A stretch of 64,000 bases of DNA from Streptomyces cylindrosporus (GCF_022698165.1 NZ_JALDAY010000001.1:1054001-1118000), one strand, 5' to 3'; counted from the first letter of the stretch, positions 36,795 to 46,222 are shown. Program-made: numbers and translations. The notes: generated by a model from the sequence alone, not told the origin.

Positions 36795-38552
36795 TCACAC
36801 GCTCACCAGGCGCACCGCGGCCGTCGTGGCGGGATCCGTGCCCTCCAGTTCCAGCAGCCACACCTCGTTCTCGCCCTCCCGCAGCACCGGCCCGGGGACG
36901 TACAGCGACCGCTGGGGCCCTACCGACCAGTAGCGGCCCAGGTTGAAGCCGTTGACCCAGGCGAAACCCCGTGTCCGGCCGGGGAGTTCGAGCAGCGCGT
37001 CACCCGCGCCGCGGACGGTGACCGTGCCCCGGTACAGCCCCGGGGCGCCGTCCTCGGCCGGCGGCCCGAAGGGGACGGCCCCGATGTCGTCGAGCGCGTC
37101 CAGACGCAGCCCACGCGCGCGTACGCCGTGCAGGTACTGCCGCTCGTGCAGCAGGCCCCCGGTGATGCCCTTCGGCTCGCCGCTGCGCGGCCCGTAGTTC
37201 ACCCGCCCCAGGGACTCCACCCACAGCTCCACGCGCGCGTGCCCGGCGACCGGCTCCTTCAGCTCCTCTTCGCCCTCGGCGAGCACTCCGGCCCGCTCCC
37301 CGTCGACGTACACCACCGCCAGGTCCCGCAGCCCGCGCGCGATCAGCGGGTACGGCTGCCGAGGACCCGGCACCGTCACCGCGTACCGCACCAGCCCCCG
37401 GTCCACGTCCAGCTCCTCGAAGGTCGGTGGCACGGGAGCCGCCGTCTCCGGACCGCCGAGCGTCTCCAGTACGGCGCCCAGGGACGCCCACTCCGCCAGG
37501 CGTACGTCGGCCTCCGCACCCAGCCGCGGGGGAGCGGGCGGGGGTTCGGGCAGCGGGCCCTCGGCGTACTCGGCGAGCACCTCACGGAAGCGCCAGTACT
37601 TGTCCGTTGGATTTCCGAACTCGTCGATCGGGGCGTCGTAGTCGTAGGACGTCACGTCCGGCTCCAGCGGGCCGTCGTGCAGCGCGCCGCCGCCACGGTT
37701 GGCGCCCGCCCAGCCGGCGAAGTTCGTGCCGCCGTGCGCCATGTAGAGGTTGACCGAGGCGCCGCACTCCAGGATCTCGCGCAGGACCGCCGCCGCGTCC
37801 TCGGCGTCGCGGGTGATGTGCCCGGCGCCCCAGTGGTCGAACCAGCCGCACCAGAACTCCATGCACATCAGCGGCCCCCCTGGCTGGTGCCGGCGCAGCG
37901 TCCCGAACGCCTCGCGCGCGCGGGAGCCGAAGTTCACCGTGGCGAGCACCCCGGGGATCGAACCGCCGGAGAGCATGTGGTCCTCCGGACCGTCCGAGGT
38001 CACCAGCGGGACGGTGACGCCCTTCGCCCGCAGCAGCTCCACCAGCCGGCCCAGGTACTCGGCGTCCGAGCCGTAACTGCCGTACTCGTTCTCGGCCTGC
38101 ACCATCAGCACCGGGCCGCCCCGGTCGATCTGCCGCTCCACGACCTGCGGCAGCAGCGCGTCGAACCAGCGCTCCAGATGCGCCAGGAAGCGCTCGTCAC
38201 GCGTACGCGCGCGCGTGCCCAGCTCGCCGGTCAGCCAGTGCGGCAGCCCGCCGTTCTCCCACTCCGCGCAGATGTACGGCCCCGGCCGCACGATCGCCCA
38301 CAGCCCCGCCGCCCGGGCCGCGTCCAGGAAGCGGCCGAGGGCGCCCACATCCTCGTAACTCCCCGGCCTCGGCTCGTGGAGGTTCCACGGCACGTACGTC
38401 TCCACGCAGTTGAGGCCCATCGCCCGCAGCATCCCCAGCCGGTGTGCCCAGTGCTCCTCGTGCACCCGGAAGTAGTGCAGCGCGCCGGACAGCAGCCGCA
38501 CCGGCCGCCCAGCCAGCAGGAAATCCGTTTCCCCCACCCTGAAATCGGTCAT
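36795..38552 (-). CDS. GH35 beta-galactosidase
   Basis: 585 aa from ATG 38552, GAGG 8 nt upstream. GH35 TIM barrel: LSGALHYFRVHEEHWAHRL, NCVETYVPWNLHEPRPG, VRPGPYICAEWENGGLPHWL, VQAENEYGSYG (acid/base Glu) and CMEFWCGWFDHWG (nucleophile Glu). Two beta domains follow (for example RTRGFAWVNGFNLGRYWSVG). No signal peptide, so it likely works on imported galactosides. Divergent from an AraC-family gene, which probably controls it. No sugar transporter is adjacent. Confidence 0.94.
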   Translation of the reverse strand: MTDFRVGETDFLLAGRPVRLLSGALHYFRVHEEHWAHRLGMLRAMGLNCVETYVPWNLHEPRPGSYEDVGALGRFLDAARAAGLWAIVRPGPYICAEWENGGLPHWLTGELGTRARTRDERFLAHLERWFDALLPQVVERQIDRGGPVLMVQAENEYGSYGSDAEYLGRLVELLRAKGVTVPLVTSDGPEDHMLSGGSIPGVLATVNFGSRAREAFGTLRRHQPGGPLMCMEFWCGWFDHWGAGHITRDAEDAAAVLREILECGASVNLYMAHGGTNFAGWAGANRGGGALHDGPLEPDVTSYDYDAPIDEFGNPTDKYWRFREVLAEYAEGPLPEPPPAPPRLGAEADVRLAEWASLGAVLETLGGPETAAPVPPTFEELDVDRGLVRYAVTVPGPRQPYPLIARGLRDLAVVYVDGERAGVLAEGEEELKEPVAGHARVELWVESLGRVNYGPRSGEPKGITGGLLHERQYLHGVRARGLRLDALDDIGAVPFGPPAEDGAPGLYRGTVTVRGAGDALLELPGRTRGFAWVNGFNLGRYWSVGPQRSLYVPGPVLREGENEVWLLELEGTDPATTAAVRLVSV

Positions 38553-38671
38553 GCGCCCAGCCTCGCCCCTGGCGGTGATCACCGTCCATGGACAAAGATC
38601 GGCGCTGCTTGGACGAAAACGACCGGTACGGCAGCCGCCGGGACCGCGCCCGCGCGGGAAGGAGCGCGTCG

Positions 38672-39562
38672 ATGTACCACACCTGGATGCGGTTCTTCAC
38701 TCCCGGCCCGGCCCACCACCGGCTCGGCCTGGTCTGTCTCGGCGTCGGCCTCCAGTACGGCCCGCTGCCCACCGTCGGCCCGCGCACCCTCGACCACCAC
38801 GTCGCCGTCGTCATCAGCGCGGGCGGCGGCTGGTACCGGGCCCCCGACGGACGCCGTACGACCGTCACCGCACCCGCACTGCTCTGGCTCACCCCCGGAG
38901 TGCCGCACCACTACGCGCCCGACCCCGGCGCCGGCTGGGACGAGGGCTTCGTCGACTTCACCGGGCCCGCCACCGCCACGTACACCGAACTCGGCTACAT
39001 CGAACCGGAGCGGCCCGTGGTACCCCTCTCGGACGCCGCCGGCGCGCGTGCCGTCATCGGCCGCATCGCGCGTGCCGCGCGGCGCGGCAACCCCCTCCTC
39101 GAGGTGGAGACCGGCGCCGCCGTGCACGAGCTCCTGGTGGCCCTGCGCCGCGCGCGGGCCGACCTCGCGCCCGACGGCGACCCCGTCCTGAGGGCCCTCG
39201 CCCGCGACGCCTGCCTGCCGCTGTCCGTCGCCGAGCACGCCGCCCGCAACCACATGACCCCCGCCGAACTGCGCACCGCCGTCCGCCGGGGCGCCGGCTG
39301 CAGCCCCAAGGACTACCTCCTCGGCATCCGCCTGGGCAGAGCGAAGGAGCTGCTGGCGGCCACCGAACTCCCCGTCGCCGCCGTCGCCCGCCGCGTCGGC
39401 TACGACGATCCGGCCTACTTCTCCCGCCTGTTCACCCGCCGCGTCGGCACCGCCCCCGTCCGCTTCCGCGCCCAGCAGGGCCGCACCGTCCCCGGCGGCT
39501 GGAGCAACCAGGTCCCCGACCCCGACGATCCACCCATGATCGAGCGACCGCCCGACCCGTAG
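38672..39562 (+). CDS. AraC-family transcriptional regulator
   Basis: 296 aa from ATG 38672, preceded by GGAAGGAG with a 7-nt spacer; an ATG at 38588 lacks a site. The N-terminal cupin sugar-sensing domain (LDHHVAVVISAGGGWYRAPDG; LTPGVPHHYAPDPGAGWDE) and two C-terminal helix-turn-helix motifs (SVAEHAARNHMTPAELRTAV; LPVAAVARRVGYDDPAYFSR) give the XylS/AraC plan. Divergent from the GH35 gene with about 120 nt between starts. Probably an activator responding to a galactoside. Confidence 0.93.
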   Translation: MYHTWMRFFTPGPAHHRLGLVCLGVGLQYGPLPTVGPRTLDHHVAVVISAGGGWYRAPDGRRTTVTAPALLWLTPGVPHHYAPDPGAGWDEGFVDFTGPATATYTELGYIEPERPVVPLSDAAGARAVIGRIARAARRGNPLLEVETGAAVHELLVALRRARADLAPDGDPVLRALARDACLPLSVAEHAARNHMTPAELRTAVRRGAGCSPKDYLLGIRLGRAKELLAATELPVAAVARRVGYDDPAYFSRLFTRRVGTAPVRFRAQQGRTVPGGWSNQVPDPDDPPMIERPPDP

Positions 39563-39573
39563 GCTTGGCGCCC

Positions 39574-39924
39574 ATGACCACCAGCAACAACGCGACCGGT
39601 GACGTCGACCCCGCCGTCCGTGAGGAACTCGCCCGGCTGCGCGACAGCATCGACAACATCGACGCGGCCGTCGTCCACATGCTCGCCGAGCGCTTCAAGG
39701 CCACCCAGCAGGTCGGCCACCTCAAGGCCGTCCACCAGCTGCCGCCCGCCGACCCGGCCCGCGAGGCCCGCCAGATCGAGCGTCTGCGCGCCCTCGCCGA
39801 AAGCGCCAAACTGGACCCGGCGTTCGCTGAGAAGTTCCTGAATTTCATCATCGCCGAAGTGATCCGCCACCACGAGCGCATCGCCGAGAACACCGTGAAC
39901 GGCGCCGCAAAAACGGCGAATTGA
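39574..39924 (+). CDS. Chorismate mutase, AroQ class
   Basis: 116 aa. Converts chorismate to prephenate. The all-helical AroQ pattern is clear: REELARLRDSIDNIDAAVVH, LAERFKATQQVGHLKA (catalytic Arg/Lys) and FLNFIIAEVIRHHERIAEN. ATG 39574 is 11 nt after the AraC stop. No aro or trp partners are nearby, and it lacks a signal peptide, so it is the cytoplasmic monofunctional type. Confidence 0.92.
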   Translation: MTTSNNATGDVDPAVREELARLRDSIDNIDAAVVHMLAERFKATQQVGHLKAVHQLPPADPAREARQIERLRALAESAKLDPAFAEKFLNFIIAEVIRHHERIAENTVNGAAKTAN

Positions 39925-40065
39925 CCTCGGTGATTACCGCAGGGGACGTGACAGGAGGGCCCCCAGGGGGCATGCTGCGCTGTGCACTCCTTGTCAGCTG
40001 GCGAGCACTCCGCGTCAGCGCTTCGGCCGTAAGCTGGTTGTCCCATGCGGGAGGGACGTCGGGCC

Positions 40066-40614
40066 ATGCCGGATGCCAAGATCCTCATCGTCGACGACCA
40101 TGAGGACACGCTGTACGCGCTGGAGAGCGCCCTGGCACCGCTGGGCTATCTGCTGGGCCGCGCCACCAACGGCGACGAGGCGCTCAAGCAGGTGCTCCGC
40201 GGACAGGTCGGCCTCCTGCTGCTCGACGTCCGCATGCCCGGCGTCAGCGGCCTCGACGTGGTGCGCTACATGCGCCGGGTGGAGCAGACCCAGCACATTC
40301 CGGTCGTCCTGCTCACCGGCTTCGGCCCCGACCACGAACTGACCGCCGCCGCCTTCGGCCTCGGCGTCGCCGACCTCGTCATGAAGCCCATCGACCCCTG
40401 GGCGCTGCGCACCAAGGTCCGCTACCTCTACGACTCCCACCGCCGCCACCTCGCCCTGGAGCAGGAGATCCGCGAACTGCGCGCCCTCGTCAAGGGCCAG
40501 GGCGACGCCGCAGAGCCCGCGCCGAGCAGCGCCCTGCCGCACCCGGACGCGCGCGTGCCCGTCCAGCGCACGCCGGAGGCGCACGACGGGGAGCTCGAAC
40601 AGGACCTGACATAG
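40066..40614 (+). CDS. Stand-alone receiver-domain response regulator
   Basis: 182 aa. ATG 40066 has GGGAGG 11 nt upstream; ATG 40045 has none. Receiver domain: ILIVDDHEDTLYALESAL (acidic pocket), LLLLDVRMPGVSGLD (phospho-acceptor Asp), VVLLTGFGPD and LVMKPIDPWAL (conserved Lys). There is no DNA-binding or enzymatic output; instead a helix HRRHLALEQEIRELRALVKG looks like a short coiled coil, then a Pro/Ala-rich tail. No histidine kinase is nearby. It may be a phosphorelay intermediate or a protein-interaction switch. Confidence 0.88.
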   Translation: MPDAKILIVDDHEDTLYALESALAPLGYLLGRATNGDEALKQVLRGQVGLLLLDVRMPGVSGLDVVRYMRRVEQTQHIPVVLLTGFGPDHELTAAAFGLGVADLVMKPIDPWALRTKVRYLYDSHRRHLALEQEIRELRALVKGQGDAAEPAPSSALPHPDARVPVQRTPEAHDGELEQDLT

Positions 40615-40670
40615 GGCGCGTACCGATCCGCCCCTGTGCCTTGTCAGTGGCATCGGGCAGCATTGCCTGC

Positions 40671-43157
40671 ATGTCCGTACTGACGCGCGACGAAGCGCAG
40701 ACCCGTGCCAAGCTCCTCGACGTCCACCGCTACACGATCGACCTCGACCTGACCACCGGCGACGAGACCTTCGACTCCCGCACCGTCATCCGCTTCACCG
40801 CCGGCACGGACGCGGACACCTTCGTCGAACTCAAGCCCGCCGAACTGCGCTCCGCCACCCTGGACGGACACCCCCTCGACCCCGGGACCCTCGACGGCAA
40901 CCGCCTGCCCCTGAAGAACCTCACCGCCGGCGAGCACGAGCTGCGCGTCGAGGCGAGCATGCGCTACTCCCGCACCGGCGAGGGCATGCACCGCTTCACC
41001 GACCCCACCGACGGCGAGACCTACGTCTACACCCAGCTGTTCATGGAGGACGTCCAGCGCGTCTTCGCCGCCTTCGACCAGCCCGACCTCAAGGCCGTCT
41101 TCGAGCTGACCGTCAAGGCCCCCGAAGCGTGGACCGTCCTCGCCAACGGCATCACCGAACACCTCGGCGAAGGCCGCTGGCAGGCCGCTCCCACCCCCCT
41201 GATCTCCACCTACCTCGTCGCCGTCGCCGCCGGCCCCTGGCACTCCGTGCGCACCGAGCACCGCGGCCTGCCCTTCGGCCTGCACTGCCGCCGCTCCCTC
41301 GCGCCCTACCTGGACCCGGACGCCGACGAGCTCTTCGAGATCACCAAGCAGTGCTACGACCGCTACCACGAGAAGTTCGAGGAGCCGTACCCCTTCGACT
41401 CCTACGACCAGGCGTTCGTCCCGGAGTTCAACGCCGGCGCCATGGAGAACCCCGGACTGGTCACCTTCCGCGACGAGTTCGTCTACCGCTCCGCCGTCAC
41501 CGACGCCGAGCGCCAGACCCGCGCCATGGTCGTCGCCCACGAGATGGCCCACATGTGGTTCGGCGACCTCGTCACCCTGCGCTGGTGGGACGACATCTGG
41601 CTGAACGAGTCCTTCGCCGAGTACATGGGCTACCAGACCCTCACCGAGGCCACCCGCTTCGCCGACACCTGGACCGACTTCGGCGTCGTCCGCAAGGGCT
41701 GGGGCTACGACGCCGACCAGCGCCCCTCCACCCACCCGGTCGCCCCGGAGAACGTCGACGACACCGCCTCCGCCCTCCTCAACTTCGACGGCATCTCCTA
41801 CGCCAAGGGCGCCTCCGCACTGCGCCAACTGGTCGCCTGGCTCGGCGAGAAGGACTTCCTGGCCGGCATCAACACCCACTTCGCCCGCCACCGCTTCGGC
41901 AACGCCACCCTCGCCGACTTCATCGACTCCCTCGCCTCCGCCACCGACCGCGACGTGCACGCCTGGGCCGACGCGTGGCTGCGCACCACCGGCGTCGACA
42001 CCCTCCGCCCCGTGGTGACCCCCGGCGAGGACGGCACCTGCACCCTGCGGGTCGAGCGCGACGGCAGCCGCCCGCACCGCATCGCCGTAGGCCTCTACGA
42101 CCAGGACGTCGCCGACGAGGGCCGCCACCTCACCCTGCGCGCCCGCCTCGACCTCGACGTCCCCCAGTCCGAACCGCACCCCCTCGGCAAGCGCCCCACC
42201 CTCCTCCTCCTGAACGACGGCGACCTCACCTACGCCAAGGTCCGCTTCGACGACGAGTCGTTCGAAGCGGTCCGCGCCGGCCTGTCCGGCCTGCCCGAAC
42301 CACTCACCCGCGCGGTCGTCTGGAACGCCCTGCGGGACGCCGTCCGCGACGGCGAACTCCCTCCCACCGCCTACCTGGACACGGCCCGCGCCCACCTTCC
42401 GCACGAGACCGACCTGGCCCTCGTCCAGGGCGTCCTGGCCTTCGCCACCGCCCAGATCGCCGGCCGCTACCTCACCCCGGACGAGCGCCCCGCCGCCCTC
42501 GCCACCCTCACCTCCCTGTGCCGCGACCTCATCCGCCGCACCGAGGACGGCGACAACCCCGGCCTGCGCCTCATCGCCGTGCGCCACTTCATCGACGTCG
42601 CCGCCCAGCCCGACACCATCGCCGCCTGGCTCGCCGACGGCACCGTCCCCGGCGGCCCTGAACTCGACCCCGAGCTGCGCTGGCGCGTCCTCGGCCGGCT
42701 CGCCGTCCTCGGCGCCACCGACGAGACGGCCATCGCCGCGGAACTCGACCGCGACCCCTCCGCCACCGGCCAGGAGGGCGCGGCCCGCTGCCGCGCCGCC
42801 CTGCCCGACGCGGACGCCAAGGCGAGGGCCTGGGAGGCCATGTTCGCCACCGACGACCTCTCCAACTACCTCTTCACCGCCACCGCCACGGGCTTCTGGC
42901 AGCCCGAACAGACCGAGCTGGTACGGCAGTACGTGCCGCGCTACTACGAGGACGCGGTCGCCGTCGCCGCCCGCCGCGGCCCCGCCATCGCCGAGGCGGC
43001 GGGCCGCTGGGCCTTCCCGGTGTACGCGGTCGACACGGAAGCCCTCCGCCTGGGCGAGGCCTGCCTGACCGACGCGGACCCGATCCCGGCCCTGCGCCGC
43101 AAGCTGGTGGACCAACTGGACGACCTGGCACGGGCGTTGCGAGTACGGGAGGGCTAG
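40671..43157 (+). CDS. pepN: Aminopeptidase N (M1 family)
   Basis: 828 aa, normal for the actinobacterial enzyme. Zinc-dependent removal of N-terminal residues from peptides. GAMENPGLVTF (substrate-binding GAMEN), VVAHEMAHMWFGDLVTLRWW (HExxH at about 290-294), and NESFAEYMGYQTLTEA (third zinc ligand Glu) are intact. The C-terminal alpha-solenoid ERAP1-like domain extends to the end. Cytoplasmic. Start ATG 40671; the ribosome site is weak. A single-gene unit after the receiver gene. Confidence 0.96.
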   Translation: MSVLTRDEAQTRAKLLDVHRYTIDLDLTTGDETFDSRTVIRFTAGTDADTFVELKPAELRSATLDGHPLDPGTLDGNRLPLKNLTAGEHELRVEASMRYSRTGEGMHRFTDPTDGETYVYTQLFMEDVQRVFAAFDQPDLKAVFELTVKAPEAWTVLANGITEHLGEGRWQAAPTPLISTYLVAVAAGPWHSVRTEHRGLPFGLHCRRSLAPYLDPDADELFEITKQCYDRYHEKFEEPYPFDSYDQAFVPEFNAGAMENPGLVTFRDEFVYRSAVTDAERQTRAMVVAHEMAHMWFGDLVTLRWWDDIWLNESFAEYMGYQTLTEATRFADTWTDFGVVRKGWGYDADQRPSTHPVAPENVDDTASALLNFDGISYAKGASALRQLVAWLGEKDFLAGINTHFARHRFGNATLADFIDSLASATDRDVHAWADAWLRTTGVDTLRPVVTPGEDGTCTLRVERDGSRPHRIAVGLYDQDVADEGRHLTLRARLDLDVPQSEPHPLGKRPTLLLLNDGDLTYAKVRFDDESFEAVRAGLSGLPEPLTRAVVWNALRDAVRDGELPPTAYLDTARAHLPHETDLALVQGVLAFATAQIAGRYLTPDERPAALATLTSLCRDLIRRTEDGDNPGLRLIAVRHFIDVAAQPDTIAAWLADGTVPGGPELDPELRWRVLGRLAVLGATDETAIAAELDRDPSATGQEGAARCRAALPDADAKARAWEAMFATDDLSNYLFTATATGFWQPEQTELVRQYVPRYYEDAVAVAARRGPAIAEAAGRWAFPVYAVDTEALRLGEACLTDADPIPALRRKLVDQLDDLARALRVREG

Positions 43158-43252
43158 CGAAAGCGGGGCTTCGGGGCTGCCCGCCACCCGACGCCACCCC
43201 TCGCTCGTGTCTCACAGGGACACCCTTTCGGGTTCCTCTCGTTGAACTTTTC

Positions 43253-43305
43253 GGGCACGCGCGCTCATCCGCGTACAAGCTGGAACTCCCTCAGCGCGCG
43301 TGCCC
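43253..43305. repeat. 13-bp perfect inverted repeat in decarboxylase leader
   Basis: GGGCACGCGCGCT (43253-43265) and its exact complement (43293-43305) flank a 27-nt loop. The right arm ends directly before the Shine-Dalgarno GGGAGGA of the decarboxylase, so the mRNA could fold into a long stem next to the ribosome site. It could equally be a DNA operator or a terminator of pepN. No iron box is seen here. Confidence 0.6.
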
Positions 43306-43316
43306 GGGAGGAACCC

Positions 43317-44756
43317 ATGAGCACACCGAGCCTCGCCTCGGGCCCCGAAGGCCCGGACGCGCTCCGCCCGCTGCTCGACACGGTGCTCGACGCGCTGACC
43401 GAAGGCGCCGGTGCGCGCGGCGGCCCTTTGCCGGCGGGCGGCCCGGACGAGGTCGCGGCGCGAGTGCGGGACGTGGTGGGCGACGTACTCCCGGAAGAGG
43501 GCGATCCGGACGCTCTACGGCACCTCGTAGCCATGTTGGCGGAAGGTTCAGCCGACCCCGCACACACCTTGTGCGCGGCTCACCTCCACTGCCCGCCCCT
43601 GGCGGTGGCAACGGCGGCCGACCTGGCCGCGAGCGCCCTCAACCCGTCGATGGACTCCTGGGACCAGGCCCCGGCAGCGTCGGAACTTGAGTCACTGGTG
43701 ACACGTTCACTTGCAAGAGAGGTATACGGGATCCCACCCAGGGGCGCGGGGCTGTATCGATATGCGGCTCCGCCGCGGGGCGCGACCAGCCACGAAGCAC
43801 CCGCACCCGCCAACGCTCCAGACGCCTTGGTGACAACCGGCGGCACCGAATCCAACCAACTGGCCCTGCTCCTGGCCCGCGAGGCGCTCGGCCCCGACGT
43901 CCAGCTCGTCTGCGGGGCCAACGCCCACCACTCCCTCCCACGCGCCGCCTGGCTCCTGGGCCTGCCCGCCCCCGTCATCGTGCCCACTCCCACCGGCACC
44001 CTCGATCCCGCCGCCCTCGACGACGTCCTCCCCGCCGGCCCCCACCTCGTCGCCGCCACCGCGGGCACCACCGACGCCGGCCTCATCGACCCCCTCCCCG
44101 AGATCGCCGCCGTCTGCGAAAGACAACACGCCCGCCTGCACGTGGACGCCGCCTACGGCGGAACCCTCCTCTTCAGCGCCCGGCACCGACCCAAGCTCAC
44201 CGGCCTGAGCGCCGCAGCCACCGTCACTCTCGACCTGCACAAACTCGGCTGGCAACCGGTCGCCGCAGGCCTCCTCGCGGTCCGCGACCCCGCCGACCTC
44301 GCCGCCCTCCGGTACCGCGCCGACTACCTCAACGCCGACGACGACACCGAGGCCGGCCTCCCCGACCTCCTCGGCCGCTCCCTGCGCACCACCCGCCGCC
44401 CCGACATCCTCAAGATCGCCGTCACCCTCAAGACCCTCGGCCGCACCGGACTCGCCGCACTGGTCGACCAAGTCTGCGACCGGGCAAGGGAGTTTGCCGA
44501 CCTCGTCCAGAACCACCCCGGCTTCGAACTCCACGACCGACCGGTCATCAGCACGGTCCTGTTCCGCCCCGCCCGCGTCGGCGACGACGCCGTGGCCGCC
44601 GTACGCCGAAGACTCCTCGTCGACGGCCGTGCCGTCCTCGGCCGCGCCACCCTCGGCGGACGGCTCTGGCTCAAGGCCACTCTCCTCAACCCCCACACCC
44701 GGCTCGACGACCTGGCCGCCCTCATGAAACTGGTGGAAGGAAACACCCCCCGATGA
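43317..44756 (+). CDS. PLP-dependent decarboxylase (DesA / diaminobutyrate decarboxylase-like)
   Basis: 479 aa from ATG 43317, GGGAGGA 4 nt upstream. Group II PLP decarboxylase: LVTTGGTESNQLALLLARE, HVDAAYGGTLLFSARHR (PLP-ring Asp), VTLDLHKLGW with the PLP lysine at about K309, and NPHTRLDDLAALMKLV. Overlaps the N-hydroxylase by 4 bp, the DesA-DesB arrangement for decarboxylating lysine (or ornithine) before N-hydroxylation in hydroxamate siderophores. Residues about 141-166 (IPPRGAGLYRYAAPPRGATS onward) are an extra segment encoded by a dispersed-repeat-like insertion, between REVYG and DALVTTGG, which normally sit close together. Activity with this insert is uncertain. Confidence 0.87.
   Translation: MSTPSLASGPEGPDALRPLLDTVLDALTEGAGARGGPLPAGGPDEVAARVRDVVGDVLPEEGDPDALRHLVAMLAEGSADPAHTLCAAHLHCPPLAVATAADLAASALNPSMDSWDQAPAASELESLVTRSLAREVYGIPPRGAGLYRYAAPPRGATSHEAPAPANAPDALVTTGGTESNQLALLLAREALGPDVQLVCGANAHHSLPRAAWLLGLPAPVIVPTPTGTLDPAALDDVLPAGPHLVAATAGTTDAGLIDPLPEIAAVCERQHARLHVDAAYGGTLLFSARHRPKLTGLSAAATVTLDLHKLGWQPVAAGLLAVRDPADLAALRYRADYLNADDDTEAGLPDLLGRSLRTTRRPDILKIAVTLKTLGRTGLAALVDQVCDRAREFADLVQNHPGFELHDRPVISTVLFRPARVGDDAVAAVRRRLLVDGRAVLGRATLGGRLWLKATLLNPHTRLDDLAALMKLVEGNTPR
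43738..43812 (+). repeat. Streptomyces dispersed-repeat-like element inside a coding region
   Basis: About 75 bp beginning CCAGGGGCGCGGGGCTGT and passing through ATATGCGGCTCCGCCGC to CACCCGCACCCGCC. From memory this resembles a repeat that litters intergenic regions of Streptomyces genomes. Here it lies in frame within the decarboxylase gene and adds roughly 25-28 residues. Flanks are not obviously duplicated. No second copy was seen in this window. Confidence 0.6.
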
Positions 44757-46171
44757 GCACCACCCCCACACCCCCGCCCCACGAGCCCGACGCACCCCGC
44801 GACCTGGTCGGCATCGGCATCGGCCCGTTCAACCTCTCCCTCGCCGCCCTCGCCCACCCCCTCGCCGAACTCGACACCGTCTTCTACGAGCAGCGCCCCG
44901 GCTTCGACTGGCACCCCGGGCTGCTCATCGAGGGCGCCCGCATCCAAGTCCCGTTCCTGGCCGACCTGGTGACCCTCGCCGACCCGGGCAGCCCCTGGAC
45001 CTTCCTCAACTACCTCAAGGCCCGCGACCGGCTCTTCCCCTTCTACTTCGCCGAGCGCTTCCACATCCAGCGCGCCGAGTACGACGCCTACTGCCGCTGG
45101 GTCACCGACCACCTCCCCGGACTGCACTTCGGCCACCAGGTCGACGCCGTCCGCTGGAACCCCGAACGCGACGTCTTCGAGGTCGACTTCACCCAGCTCG
45201 ACGCGGACGGGGAGGCGGAGGCGCTCGGGCGGACGTACACGCGGAACATCGTGCTCGGTGTCGGCACCGAACCGTACGTCCCCGAGCCGCTCAAGCCGCT
45301 CGTCGAGGCGCCCGGTGTCCCGGTCGTGCACGCCACCGACTACCTCGCCCACCGCGACACGCTGCTCGCCGCCGAGCACGTCACCGTCGTCGGCTCGGGG
45401 CAGTCCGGCGCCGAGATCTTCCTCGACCTGCTGCGCGCCCGCCCGGCGGGCCGCGAGGGCCTGCACTGGATCGGCCGTACCCAGGCCTTCGCGCCGATGG
45501 AGTACTCCAAGCTCGGCCTGGAGCACTTCACCCCCGACTACACGCGCTACTTCCACGCGCTGCCCGAGGGGGAGCGGGACCGGCTTGTCACCACGCAGTG
45601 GCAGCTGCACAAGGGCATCGACGCCGACACCATCGCCGCCATCCACGACGAGCTCTACCGCCGTACGCTGCACGGCGGTTGGCCCGACGCCGTGCTCACC
45701 CCCGGCGTCCGGGTCCGTACGGCGGGCCGTATCGCCACCACCAAGATCGAGCTGCACCTGGAACACGTCCAGCAGAACACCCGCTCGCGCCTCACCACCG
45801 ACGCGGTCGTCCTGGCCACCGGCCACCGCGAGCGCCCCCTGGACCGCATCCTCGCCGGACTCGACCCCTATCTGCGCCGCGACAGCCGCGAACGCCCGCG
45901 TGTCGACGAGCGGTTCCGGTTCGTCTGCGACCCGTCCGTCACCGGTTCCGTCTACGTCCAGAACGCCCAACTCCACACCCACGGCGTCGGCACGCCCGAC
46001 CTGGGCCTCGCCGCCTGGCGCAGCGCGACGATCCTCAACTCCCTGACGGGCAAGGAGACTTACCCCCTGCCCGCCCGAACGGCCTTCACCACCTTCGGCC
46101 TCGACGAGCAGCCCCGCATCCCCCAGGCCCGCCAGGCCCAGGTACTCACACCGCTGGTCGACGGCAGGTAA
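44753..46171 (+). CDS. L-lysine/ornithine N-monooxygenase (DesB-like)
   Basis: 472 aa. Flavin N-hydroxylating monooxygenase of siderophore pathways: DLVGIGIGPFNLSLAALAHP (FAD), FYEQRPGFDWHPGLLIEGAR, LVTLADPGSPWTFLNYLKA, VTVVGSGQSGAEIFLDLL (NADPH) and VVLATGHRERPLDRIL. Overlaps the decarboxylase by 4 bp (ATGA). With it, lysine or ornithine could become an N-hydroxydiamine, but the acyltransferase (DesC) and NIS synthetase (DesD) that would finish a desferrioxamine-type siderophore are not in the window. The following gene is an SGNH hydrolase. Confidence 0.93.
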   Translation: MSTTPTPPPHEPDAPRDLVGIGIGPFNLSLAALAHPLAELDTVFYEQRPGFDWHPGLLIEGARIQVPFLADLVTLADPGSPWTFLNYLKARDRLFPFYFAERFHIQRAEYDAYCRWVTDHLPGLHFGHQVDAVRWNPERDVFEVDFTQLDADGEAEALGRTYTRNIVLGVGTEPYVPEPLKPLVEAPGVPVVHATDYLAHRDTLLAAEHVTVVGSGQSGAEIFLDLLRARPAGREGLHWIGRTQAFAPMEYSKLGLEHFTPDYTRYFHALPEGERDRLVTTQWQLHKGIDADTIAAIHDELYRRTLHGGWPDAVLTPGVRVRTAGRIATTKIELHLEHVQQNTRSRLTTDAVVLATGHRERPLDRILAGLDPYLRRDSRERPRVDERFRFVCDPSVTGSVYVQNAQLHTHGVGTPDLGLAAWRSATILNSLTGKETYPLPARTAFTTFGLDEQPRIPQARQAQVLTPLVDGR

Positions 46172-46222
46172 GAATCACGGTCAGGAGGGAAGAAGTCCGG
46201 CGGCGGTGATGTTGGGCCCGCC

